A stretch of DNA of 64,000 nucleotides, from NCBI RefSeq assembly GCF_963576615.1, contig NC_088716.1, positions 56,947,681 to 57,011,680 of the forward strand, given 5' to 3'. The position numbers and the translations under genes were made by a program. Shown one piece after another: positions 23,601-35,300 of the stretch. The stretch is from Watersipora subatra (taxonomy: Eukaryota; Bryozoa; Gymnolaemata; Cheilostomatida; Watersiporidae). A model generated the notes under the pieces. That model was not told the DNA's origin. It ran no database searches and saw only the letters and a program-made list of their open reading frames with translations. Within the stretch, counting starts at the first letter, position 1. The number at the start of each line of letters is the position of its first letter.

Positions 23601-25931
23601 TTGGTAGTTATCCAGCAATCATGAGATACATGGCCTTGTTTGCAACAAAAAACACATATAATGATAAAAAACTTCCAATGTCTGCAACTTCAGTACATCT
23701 GTGAACGCTCTCCTTATTATCGCTTTCTCCACTTCTTTGCCAGTTCACAAGCATTTATTTGGTCAATATCATCTGTAAATTTTATTCTGTCATCTCCTGG
23801 ACTACCTGATGAAGAATGCTGGTTTCTTTCACTATCCCTCCTGGACTACCTGATGAAGAATGCTGGTTTCTTTCACTATCCCTCCTGGACTACCTGATGA
23901 AGAATGCTGGTTTCTTTCATGATCCCTCCTGGACTACCTGATGAAGAATGCTGGTTTCTTTCACTATCCCTCCTGGACTACCTGATGAAGAATGCTGGTT
24001 TCTTTCACTATCCCTCCTGGACTACCTGATGAAGAATGCTGGTTTCTTTCACTATCCCTCCTGGACTACCTGATGAAGAATGCTGGTTTCTTTCACTATC
24101 TCTCCTGGACTACCTGATGAAGAATGCTGGTTTCTTTCACTATCCCTCCTGGACTACTTGATGAAGAATGCTGGTTTCTTTCACTATCCCTCCTGGACTA
24201 CCTGATGAAGAATGCTGGTTTCTTTTGCCATCCCTCCTGGACTATTACACATGACTTTTTTCTGGCACCCAAGATAGCCACTGTTTTAATCATTCTTTTG
24301 GCTGCATCTTCGTTGCTTCCGGTGCTTGAAATTCTTTTTGAACTGATAGCCCTGTCACAGGCCTGCACACTTTCAGTTAGGATGTTATATGCCAAATTTG
24401 CACATTTTGTCAACTCTTCTCTTACTTCTCTATCTTTCTAGCAATTGGCAGCCGCAACTAAACCAAACCTACCTCTATTACTCTTGGTCAGCATATTTAC
24501 TCAAGCTTTCAACCCTTCTTAATCATTATTGCTTTCAACAACACTGGCCTAGGAGTATATAATTTATGCTCTTTTTAAAACATGCCTTCTCTCCCATAGA
24601 TACAATAAATAATAATACGGTTTATTATATCTACATGTATGTTCACTCCTATAATTTGCCCGCAAAGCATCTACAGCATCAATTGCCATCGCTATTCTCT
24701 ATTGCATCTCAGTGAAGCAATAGCGATGGCAACTAGTAGGTGACCAGCTGCCATCACCACTCGCTATTGCATCTCAGTGAAGCAATAGCAATGGCAACTG
24801 GTAGGTGACCAGCTGCCATTGCCACTCGCTATTGCATCGCGGTGAAGCAATAGCGATGGCAATTGGTAGGTGATCAGCTGCCATCGTCACCCGCTGTTGC
24901 ATCTCAGTGAAGCTATAGCGATGGCAACTGGTAGGTGACCAGCTGCCATCGCCACTCGCTATTGCATCTTAGTGAAGTAATAGCGATGGCAACTGGTAGG
25001 TGACCAGCTGCCATCGCTATTCGCTGTTCCTTCGCTGGCACCAATTCTTCACAAGCTCTTCCTTTGTTAATTTTCTTTTCATGTCCATAAAATTAAATTT
25101 AATGTGAAAAAACCTACCATCTTTGCAACTGCACCAATGCATCTGCACTTTCTCCACTCCTGCACCTCACTTGCACCTCATCTACACTTCATGTCTGTCA
25201 CCTGCCCATCATCTCACTTACATCTTACTTTCATCTTACTTACATCTTACTTCCATTAATTCTTACTTTTGAAACTATCAGTAGTTTAAAGATTGGCGAT
25301 TTACCATTACGCATAAAATTGAGGTTTCATCAACTAGATATTATTATACGATTGAATGCTAGTTACTTGCATGTTGAGTGTTTTATCCACACTTGCGTAT
25401 TGACCCTATAGTAATACCTATGATGACCACAACTTCCCTAGCTCTCACCAAATGTCAGTGATATTAACCCTATACTAATACCTACGTTGACCACAACTTT
25501 CCTGGCTCTCACCAAATGTAGTTGATATTAACCCTATATCAATACCTACGTTGACCACAACTTCCCTAGCTCTCACCAAATGTCATTGACCCGAACATCA
25601 ATACTGCGTAAACTGCAGCGACCTCGATAATACAGTATTAAGCTATCCACACTCCGTCACTCCATACTTCAGTGTTGGTCTGTATCAGCTATCTCCCCTT
25701 TTAAGATTATCACCCTACAGCTAATATCTTTAATGTTCCTACAGGACCAAAGTTTGTTGCGGAGTAGTGTTCATTGGTCAGAACAATGACCTAGCTATTG
25801 ATGTAAACCTGTACAGGCCTTGTTCTCTGCACGGAAAGAAGATGCCTCCTATGCCTCTATGTCGAGCGAATAGCAACAGTAGCGCAGTTAGCTCAGCTTC
25901 AAACTCAGTTGGAGCAGAAAGCATCTCATAA
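17673..25931 (+). CDS. SINHCAF: SINHCAF/FAM60A, SIN3-HDAC complex-associated factor (complete)
   Basis: The vertebrate protein is a nuclear subunit of the SIN3-histone deacetylase corepressor. Coding exons 17673-17811, 18745-18833, 18927-19101, 19656-19779 and 25745-25931 join in frame to 237 residues (human protein about 221). The first exon starts at an acceptor at 17651, so the 5' UTR is split. Hallmarks: GCCICKAKSSTSRFTDS at residues 15-31, CFRVYDDRTGDICNACVLL (residues 42-60) running into KRWKKLP, VVDARA, FLDLAYWKR (168-176), then KVCCGVVF with two cysteines, and a divergent Ser-rich tail. The Cys pairs suggest an atypical zinc-binding fold. The second acceptor restores the exact family spacing FxxxxDRTGD. 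Intron 4 (19780-25744) holds four tandem arrays. No AATAAA follows closely; ATTAAA at 26730 is the nearest variant noticed. Confidence 0.94.
17982..18398. mobile_element. 417-bp transposon with ~90-bp inverted repeats and 6-bp target duplication
   Basis: Left end TGGTAACGGTGCATCTTA; the reverse complement of the right end is identical over these 18 bases. The similarity continues for about 90 bp (GCATGCGCAACGGAC is shared). ACATTA is duplicated at 17976-17981 and 18399-18404. The centre is AT-rich without a coding frame. It lies in the first coding intron of SINHCAF. A non-autonomous cut-and-paste element. Confidence 0.85.
19806..22108. repeat. Minisatellite, ~35-bp unit, ~65 copies
   Basis: The unit contains GAGAGAGACTAAATGTTACT followed by TGCATGTTGTACCTG, with variants (31-bp units lacking GAGA, CCCGG/CCTGG/ACTTGG). 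Blocks of about 312 bp (roughly nine units) recur almost unchanged, for example 19948 and 20260. It lies in SINHCAF intron 4, starting about 25 bp after the donor. Open frames are artefacts. Confidence 0.95.
22268..22325. repeat. Short tandem repeat, ~18-bp unit, three copies
   Basis: GCCACTCCTTCGAATGGC is repeated with small changes. In SINHCAF intron 4. Confidence 0.7.
22469..22558. repeat. Tandem repeat, 17-bp unit, five copies
   Basis: CCTGCCAAAAGTCAGGA is repeated five times without change. The unit is a partial palindrome (CCTG...CAGG). In SINHCAF intron 4. Confidence 0.9.
23793..24243. repeat. Tandem repeat, 44-bp unit, ~10 copies
   Basis: The unit holds TCCTGGACTACCTGATGAAG then AATGCTGGTTTCTTTCACTA. 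Copies are nearly identical; one is TTTTGCCATCC at the right edge. In SINHCAF intron 4. Confidence 0.92.
24686..25030. repeat. Tandem repeat of a 65-bp palindromic unit, five copies
   Basis: Each unit contains TGCATCTCAGTGAAGCAATA and GGTGACCAGCTGCCATCG. GCAATAGCGATGGCA is followed by its near reverse complement TGCCATCGCCACTCGCTATTGC-like sequence, so single units can fold. In SINHCAF intron 4. Confidence 0.88.
25395..25595. repeat. Tandem repeat, 64-bp unit, three copies
   Basis: ACCCTATA recurs at 25403, 25467 and 25531, with GACCACAACTT and GCTCTCACCAAATGT in each unit. It ends about 150 bp before the last SINHCAF exon. Confidence 0.85.
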
Positions 25932-27400
25932 AGCTAGTCTCGCTGAATTACCTTGCCCTACAGTATGAGACAAGAGTCCCATAAAGGTCTGATGAAGTTG
26001 TGCACTTTATGATCATTATGGAATTATAGTCATCAGATTTATTCATCGAGAATTTAATTTTGCTCACCAATGATATCATTGAAGATGACAAAATACAAAT
26101 TATTAATTTATTTAAATTATTTTTAAGGTAGTTTATAGGTTTTTAGTTTGATATATTTTGAGATCTCCATTTGGCAATATGTATTTATTTTTTTTAAATG
26201 CATAGTAAGAGCTATATGCAGTCTGGCTTTCAGCATTGACAGCCATCTTTTACTCGCTGACCTCAACTTAACAATCTTCATGCATTTCACTTCTTGATTT
26301 TTATTTTGAAATGTAAGGGTGCTACATTATGCACTGGCAAAGTTTGTTTAGCCATTGAACCAAAGCCACTTACCGACATGCTTAGCAAAAGTATGTCCTT
26401 TGATATTGGATTGCATCATATTTAATATCACGATCCATAGACTTATACCTATGTGTATTTGTTGCTATAGGTTTTAATGCAACAACATTCTTTTATGGGA
26501 ATTATTCAGTCAGTACTGGTGAGAAAAAATTTTTTATAAAAAGTGTGCAAGTCCTAACATTAATATTTTTATGCCTCGTCTGTCTAACACTAGTGTATGA
26601 ACATGTATTGTTTATTCTGATCTACTTGTGCTGGCTTATTATCTACAAGGGTGAGACAGACCTTGCTCATGTGCCTGTTTTACAGACAAATTTAAGATCT
26701 CAGCAATTCCCTTCATATTATAACATAGTATTAAAGTCGAATTTGGAAAAATTAAAATTTAACATATTTTAGATAAAAAATGTTTATATTTTTTTGCCAA
26801 GTGTTAAAAACATTTAAAACGTTCAAGCGCAATTATCAGTTTTCAATACCTAATTATATTAATTCATATACAAAGCTGATTTTTCTAGTTCCCCAGTTAA
26901 ACTAGTCTATTGGCACAAAATATGCTCATGAGCAAGGTCCTTTTTGTCCCTTGAGTATTATTTCCTGTTGTTAGACATATTTTATTTGAGACTTCACTCA
27001 AAAGATTAACCTGAGATTCTGTATAGCCTATAAAATATATTATTAAAGAAATGTAGCTATAAAATGATATCTAATTTACTTCTCAGCTTGGATCTGTTAG
27101 AGAGGCTAAGATTGAGCTTCATTGAACCCAGGCATGGCCTTAGAGTTATCAGCTCTTCTTCATGAGCTTTAACATCTTATGGACAACATTTGCTTTAAGA
27201 TTTTGATAAGGCAGTAGATATTGACATTATGTACATATTGATGATGTCAGTAGGATTCATTACTAGAATTGTAACATGTAAAAAGTTCAATATGTACTAT
27301 AGAATTTTGTTTTTGGTAGCTTTACAGAAAGCTAGTAAGCGATTAGCATGAAACACTAAACATTAAAGCACAGAAACACCGCATGCGGAGACAGTTTACA
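25932..27400. other. Convergent intergenic region
   Basis: It separates the stop of SINHCAF (plus) from the 3' end of the polycystin gene (minus). No exon, RNA gene or repeat recognised. It should contain the 3' UTRs of both genes. Confidence 0.5.
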
Positions 27401-27404
27401 CACA

Positions 27405-27410
27405 TTTATT
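27405..27410 (-). terminator. Candidate polyadenylation signal of the polycystin gene
   Basis: AATAAA on the minus strand, about 255 bases after the polycystin stop codon. No other AATAAA was noticed between it and the stop. Confidence 0.45.
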
Positions 27411-27662
27411 AAACGATATAATAATTAGGCAAATGACAAGTCATTTTTGTCAAAAGAGAAGCAAAGGTCAAGGTTAAATGAAAATAATGACAGTTTTTAT
27501 GATATGTGATTCATTTGTCAGAATAATGGTTTAGATCGCTTGCAGAACAAATAGATTCTATTCTGCTGGGTAGTTTAATAAAGCTGAGTTAGTTTGCATA
27601 GTGTAAGTGACAGGGGTAAAGAGAACACAGAAAGAAGGCGGGATTAGGATGCGTAAGTAGAA

Positions 27663-30600
27663 TTAGTTAGTAGCATAAATGGTTCTGTTCTTTGACATCT
27701 TCTTGGCAGCCATTATCTCCTTCTCATACTTGGCAACGAGTGGCTCTTCACCTCGAGTCTCGTCCATGCAAAACTCTCGGAACATCTCCTCAAAGTCTTC
27801 AAATCTTTCCATCAGCTCCGCGTGTGTCTCTGCAGGAAAGCCATAAATAACTATAAACACCGAGTAAATGGCTGATTAGATGTTTCCAAAATGAGTGAAA
27901 TTGTAGTTGGACTTTTTACAAAATGACGGAAAGATTTCATGTTTGATGTATAATTACATCTTATGGCTAATGTGTAGACTTAGATTCTAGTTAACCACTT
28001 GTGGTATCAATCAACCTTTGTTGCGGCACTTCTGCATTGACATGTTAAAAACTGTTGAAAATGTACGGAATTATAGATTTGTAATCGAGGAGCTGAAATT
28101 TTTTTTCTAAACATGCTTGTAATAGTAGTCATAGTCGAGTGTAAGAAGATAGATGTTGGCGCCACCAACTAAAAAAATTGTGAGCATGTATACACTAAGT
28201 ATTTTTGTAGCTGCCTCTGTTTGATTTAGTAAGAGGCGCTAGTATCAGCTATTTACGGTTTTGACTGTTTGACCAGTTTTGCTCTGGAGAGCAGTCTTGA
28301 TAAGAAATGAGTCTATAGTCAGTGATATTCAAATGGAAGAGAAAACTTTATATACAAACAATAAAATAAACCGATAAGCTTAACTATGAACTAATATAAT
28401 CTAGAAAATAGAGAAAAGATCCATAAAAAATTATTGATATGTACCATTAAAGTCTGAGCCACCTACAATTTCATACACAAATGCTTACAAGTACATAAAT
28501 GCTCACAGGTAAATGCTTGCAGGAAAATGCTCATAGGTACAGTAAGCCCTTACAGGCAATGCTTACTGGCAAATTCTTGCAGGCAAGTGCTTACAGGCAA
28601 ATACTTACAGGTAAGTGCTTCCAGGCAAACGCTCACAGGCAAATACTTACAGACAAGAAGCAAATGCTTACAGGCAAATGCTTACAGGCAAATGTTTCCT
28701 TAAATTTCACTAACAATCTTACATGGTAATACTGCCATGCAAGCATTTCACTCACCGCTGACCATTCCACCAGGTTCCTTATTCATCGGTGGTAGTGAAG
28801 GGCCCGTGCCAAAGCCTATCGCTCCTTTGAACTTACAGACGATGAAGTCTACTATTTCATACTGATTTTCCTTTGCCTTGAGTTCTTCCTGCACATTCAA
28901 ACACATACATGTAGCAAACATGTAGTATAACCGTAGTATACATGTAGTATAACTGTAGTAAAACTAGTATAACTGCATCAAAACAGGTGAACACATAATC
29001 AATGCTTGTATGCTTTCAAAGTGTGCGCTATGGCGGATGACTCACCGTAACAGCTGTAAAGCCTTCGAGGATGATTGTGACCATAAAGCTTAGCAGAAGG
29101 AAGGAAACAAGGATTGTAAATGATAGAAAGATGATTGGAGCGAATATTGGGTTGGCATCTTGCAACTCCTTGTAGTCGAATTTGTCTGCAAACAAAACGT
29201 GTAAATTGAATACACAGAAGAAAACTCCAGTATTATATATAGAGCTAATGATTGACACGCAACTACTAATGCTGGGAATAGCCTTAGAAAACTGCAGTGC
29301 AATGAATGACCAGCAAGGGTAGACATATAACCACTATTGCTGAATTGTAGCAGGTGATCATGTATGCTATAAAACCGCTGTAATGTTCAGCGGGCGATCA
29401 CTATTCTTCTAAAATCGCATCTTTCCAATACATATTCCAAACAAATATGAAACCCATCTTTTGTAACTGATGAAATAAGGAACCGCTTTACACCTTTGGA
29501 AACTTTTGAAAGACAACTGTTTTCTTTTCAAATATCGTTAATTGGGGGTTTTTTAATATGTACTGAAAGGCCTTGATTACAGTAGATTCCGCAAGCCAGT
29601 CTTAGGTTTATCAGCATAAAATTTTACATGGAGAACACAACTCTAAATTAGGAATTGTTTTCATAAAATTTTTTTTGTATAAGTTTAGTTAGGCAGCAGC
29701 TGTAATTATAGGTAATTTAAACTTGTGAAATTTGTTTGTGAAATTTTCATTTAATAAGCATTTGTGAGCAGTTTTCTCTTTAGAACACAAACTCAAAGTT
29801 CATCATCAAATTTGCCTCGACCTATCTTCAGCTATTCCATCAGATGGATGTCAACACTAAAAGAGGCTTTTTCATTTCCACCACGTTAGTAAGAGGAAAA
29901 TGCGTACATACATTATATGCTGATATTGTTAATTCTAAAATTGCCATGCCGCTATTTAGTTATGTGCAATAACATTAACTATACTGTAATATAATTATTA
30001 AAATATCAGTAACTTATTTCATGCCTGTTAAGTAATAGCCCTGCATGAAAATCTAATAGTTGTATGAATCAAGTCAAATCACACTTCGGTGCACTTTCAG
30101 CAAGCGCACCTTCACACAATGAGATGTTGAGAGACCCTCACTCTGCGAAGGGGCGTATTTTGATGCATAAAAGGGCAACTTTATCCATTTATAAATAAAA
30201 CTAGTGCTAGCAATTGATTCGAAACGTACAGTAGAAAGTGTGCAGACCACTTCAGCGATCTGTTTACAGATATGAACAGCATTGATTTCCTCGCATGAAA
30301 CACAATTTTGTATGCCATATACTGTCTTGGTAACTTACTTAACATGAGGGTGAACAGGGTTTCAGACGCCTTGAAAAATGTGCTGAAGGAAAGGAGGAGT
30401 CGGCAGTAGACTAGGAAGGCCAACTGGGCAAAAGCTAAGAAGACGATTCCCAATGTGAAGAGGAATGACATTAGAGGCTTTCCTACAAGCATAAACAGGG
30501 CAGATATTGCGCTGACATTCATAATGAATTAGCTTACAATTATAGATAAGACCAACAGATAATAAATAGCTATAAATAAGAAATAATAATAATAAATGAT

Positions 30601-32325
30601 ACCAATATTTTTATGAAATATTTATTATTATAATTGTTATTATTATAATAATTATATAATTATAATTATTATAAGCATTATTGTAATTATATAATTATTA
30701 TATATTATTTTATAAATAGTTATTGTAAGTATTATTATAATTACATAGTTATTATATATTATTTTATAAATAATAATTATAAATATAAATAAATAAACTT
30801 CATACAAAAATTATAACCAATAGATAATAGATAATAATTACAATTATATAACTATTGTATATTATTATGTAAGTAGTTGTTTTAAATAAATCAATTTTAT
30901 ATAAATAAAATAATAACAAATATGTAATAAATAATATATAGAGAATGAAATACAGACATAGCCTCTTACCAATGTAGGCAAGTGTGAGTCCAAGCATGGT
31001 CATCTTTTTGTTGAAACGTAAAAGTTTCAGGAACTTGACAGTTGCCATAAAGACAATGAAGGAAAGTATGTAGTTATAGATCTACAAGTAGCAAGTAGCA
31101 AGTAACTTTCAAGGACACTATAGAAGAAGTGAATTCATTTTATATGCAACAAAATATGTTGGACATTGAGGTCAAGGCTAGTTTGTACTGACCTCTTCCC
31201 AGGTTGTTGCGAACTGGAAGCTAACAAAGCTTGTAGGATTTGCCCGGAATTCTTTAGCTGTCTTGGCGATGAGCGCAAACCTCATGAAGAACATAACAAT
31301 GGCAACGACACAGAGTAGGAGTGTCGCTACCTCCATACAGTTCCAAAAGCTCTGGAACATTTTAGAGATGATGTCAGCCTACCATACTAGCGGGATTCTA
31401 CTAATTCTATTATACAAAAGCAACTGTAATTAATATGCTCTGACTCAGTTTTGTAAAGGTGATGTTCAAGTCTTTTATGTTGTGACTATGTTTGCTACCT
31501 TTAATCTATCAATGATACCGTTATAAAGTAAATATAAGTAAATATTGATTATCCAGTTGCATGGCAAGCAGATTGAGCTGTCGTGACTGAATTACTTCAA
31601 GATATGAATTGGTAAAGAAGCAAGCTTTTAGAGGAAAAAGTTGATAAATATTCTTTTGCTACCCACACCGCAGGAAGCGTATTGCAAAGGCGTCGTGGTT
31701 CAAAAACAGCTTGCTTCTTCTAAATATTATAGTGCTTTGTAAGCTGCATGCCAAAGTTATCATTGAAATTTAAAACCAGTGCTGAAGAGTTACTCCAGTC
31801 CACTTTAGAAAAGATAGTGTTCATAATTCATTCAAGTTGAACTTTGCAACTACTCAAAAACAGAAATCATCATCAACAAACCGGTTACATTTTAGTTTAA
31901 ATGTTTATGGTGAGTCATTTTCTTTTTAAAGTTTACTCGTGAATTGAGAATAATTTGAGTTGCAAAATGAAATAATAATAAAATAAGATTTGAGCACTCA
32001 GTTTGCTTCAGGAATAATAAAAATGAAAAGAGTGTCTCATATTTTCATAAAGTTTACTTGAAAGTACTTCTTTTTAAGCTTTTTATAAAATTTGTTCCCC
32101 AAGCAATCTCACTTACAAGACTTGTTATATTACTTACACTGAAATAGACTTATAGACTTACACTGAAATACTCCTTCTTTAGCTTTTTCAAAAGCTTTGC
32201 CTCTCTAACAATGAAGTAGATAACATAGAGGAAGGTAAGTATCTCGGTGACGAGCACAGTGATCATGTAAGTGCCAATGTATCTGTCGAGTTTGATCAGG
32301 TTCATTTTGAACACGGGAATAACCG
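27663..32325 (-). CDS. Polycystin-1-like: channel helices S2-S6, pore and C-terminus
   Basis: Exon 32162-32325 holds S2 ([20 protein letters not shown]). Exon 31193-31351 holds S3 after FWNCMEV. Exon 30970-31081 holds S4 with Lys/Arg in [13 protein letters not shown]. Exon 30339-30482 holds S5 ([16 protein letters not shown]) and the pore helix ([12 protein letters not shown]). Exon 29046-29185 holds S6 ([19 protein letters not shown]). The position of the PKD2 filter LGD reads LNK and lies on the junction of the last two exons. The tail (28756-28888, 27663-27829) is acidic then basic ([27 protein letters not shown]) and ends at TAA 27663-27665. No long coiled coil seen. Confidence 0.92.
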
Positions 32326-35300
32326 CTAAAACGGTGAAATCATCAACATGAAAGAGCCATGAATAAGACAAAATTTTGTACTCACAAAATTTTAAGAGCA
32401 CTGTCCTCAGTTGTGACATTCAACTCTTTTGCTGCGAAAAGCCTTCAAAACGGCTCACCTTAAAATCTATACAAATACATCGATGACAGAGTTAATAGAT
32501 CCACCCAAAAGATTGGCACAATAAATTTAGGATTAATATTTTGCTAAAAAAAATTTACCAGTTTTCTTTTTGCTCAAAAGTCTCAGCATAAAATCGTGGT
32601 TTCAATTTTCTTTAACTTTCGGTTTAAGATGGACGAAAAGGAAAATGGTTACCAGTGACCTAAACATACTTCTGCGAGTGAAATTCTTCAACGGTAGATC
32701 TAAAATATTAATGATAGCTACACTTCTTATATTAAAGAATAGAGGTGTGCGTTTTGGTCACACTGCGACAATGATAGCGTTTTTCTTTTGCGGTCAGTTT
32801 TGCAAAACTAAATAAATATTAAACATGGCTTCTTGTTTGTCAAATGCATCGATTCTTGTGCCAAATTTTCTGATAATTCTAAAAAGCCTCAAATTAAAGC
32901 TCTATGGCAACAACTCTTGTTTTTGCAACCAAAATATAAGTGTACGCTAGCAAAGAATTTTCAGCATAAAATAATTTCTTCAGAATAAACTAAACAATCC
33001 GTAGTAAAAAAGTTAAGGAAATATAAACAAGCATCAGATCAACAGTAACTAGCATTCATCGTTTGACTCTGTCAACTTAAATACGATAGATCACAGACTT
33101 AGATCTAACGAGGGGAACTTTAACAAACTACTCATTTAATATGACTTACATTCCATATGACTTACATTCCATATGACTTACATTCCATATGACTTACATT
33201 CCATATGACTTACATTCCATATGACTTACATTCCATATGACTTACATTCCATATGACTAGCATTCCATATGACTTACATTCCATATGACTTACATTCCAT
33301 ATGACTTACATTCCATATGACTTACATTCCATATGACTTACATTCCATATGACTTACATTCCATATGACTTACATTCCATATGACTTACATTCCATATGA
33401 CTTACATTCCATATGACTTACATTCCATATGACTTACATTCCATATGACTTACATTCCATATGACTTACATTCCATAAGTAGAGACTCAAATGTGATACA
33501 CTCAACAGTGAACAATACTTACCTCCGGTAGGAAGAAACTCGAATGTGATAGAGGAGACTGAGAAGAGGTTGATGTTTGAGTTGTAAAGAACAAACTCTA
33601 CAACGACTGCTCTGGTCTCTGGAGTTAACCATTCTAGCTCCTTCAGCTCAGCGATGGTTCTCATTGCAATCTCATGCGTATGTCCTGCAACAGCGAGTAT
33701 CTATCCGTATATCTTTCTATAGAGTTTTATGATTTATAACTCATTATATTCACAGATACAGACGTTTATCTACACATGAAATAGAAGCGATATAAACCTA
33801 GTTCTATGTTGAATCCTCCACCACCGTATGTTGCTTCTTGTCCGCTGAACGGAAAGCCAGAAAGTTCTGAGCCGCTTTGCCAATACCATCCTGGGTAAGG
33901 CCCTTCATAGGCTGGCTCTGTAAGAGAAATACATGTATGTACATGCTGTGTACTGAAAAAACTAACATATGATATAATAGTGTAATGATGCTCTTAGTAT
34001 AGCATAGAATATACTGGTACGTTATTATATGTATATGTATAGCGTGAAGCACAATAGCAGCCAGCATATTATCTATGACAGCGTATATGGTGCTTGAAGA
34101 CTCGTTTCTGCAAATCTGAAGATACATTTAAGCTTAGAAAAGGTTTCATTCATAAGAATCATGACACTAATGTTCAGAAGTTGTCTGCTCACAGAAAAAC
34201 TGTCCATACACTTATTTGACGAAAGTGGTATTCTTTGGGGGCACACAATTTCTAAAGGCACAGTGTATGTATGCTCCCATAGACATTAAATATTTTAATC
34301 ATTGGGTAATATAGTTAGTTGAACAGTAATTTCTAAAATGTTCTACTTCTCTGATGCTTTCTATCGCAGACATAAACCGCTTGGCAGCAATGTCAGATCA
34401 TATTGTCATATATCATTCTGTAATTATTCTCTGTAAAGCATACCTTGCTTTTTTGCTGATTTTCCTATTAGCCAAAGACTAAAACCACCAGTAGAAATTA
34501 GGACTACACTACCCCCCTCTTTAATTAACCCTATGTCCTCAGATTTTGGAAGCAGATATCAGTTAGAGGAAGTTCTGAACAAGTATAAACGAGCTATTGA
34601 TGTCAAATTTTAACGCAGTGCAATTTCGTATTTTAAAGCAGTTTTGATATTCAAAGAGCTACTATTTCTCTATATGCAAAAAATAATTAAAAATGGAGTT
34701 AACATATGTATTCTTGAAAGGTACGCTAAAGAAATTTTCACACAAAGAATAGCAGTAACAAGCTTCTGGTTGCACGCCTTGTAAGCTAAACCAGCTGAGC
34801 TGGTATTCTGCAAAGTCCAAAATTTATTGGTTCACTGGCCAATCAAATTTAAACATTTTATAAATATATGGTCTTAGTTTCTAACAGACTAAAAATGTAT
34901 TCTGCATATATAAAATTCATGTTACTATTTGTTGCTAAAAACTACAATTTACTATCCTGATTTTTCAGCTTCGCTATTACATTAGATTACCAACTTTTAA
35001 ACACTTTTGTTCAACTCACTCAAAAATTCCTGATTCTGTCTTCTCATTTTTGTTTTCGCGTGTAACGAAAAACATCATTTCGTTGACGATTACCGATGCC
35101 GATAAAAGGTTATGTAATACGTACTATATTTATACATTAATTCTGTTAATGCTGCATTGTGGTTGGTTGTCACAAGAGAGTCCGTCACTCTAACTGGTCA
35201 GTGCTGTGTTTTTAGAGACTCTTGCCAGTAATTTTTTTGGTTTCTTAAAGTTTTAACAGTCACCCTAAACGATCTTTTCCAAGTTCTTAAACATGAATAA

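Noticed and set aside
22989-23704. Overlapping plus-strand frames up to 178 codons
   Set aside because: Pyrimidine-rich intron sequence with repeats of TATTGTATTATT-type words gives Tyr/Ile/Leu-rich readings. It lies within SINHCAF intron 4 and matches no family.
19806-25030. CRISPR-like direct repeats
   Set aside because: Units are contiguous with no unique spacers, and the host is an animal.
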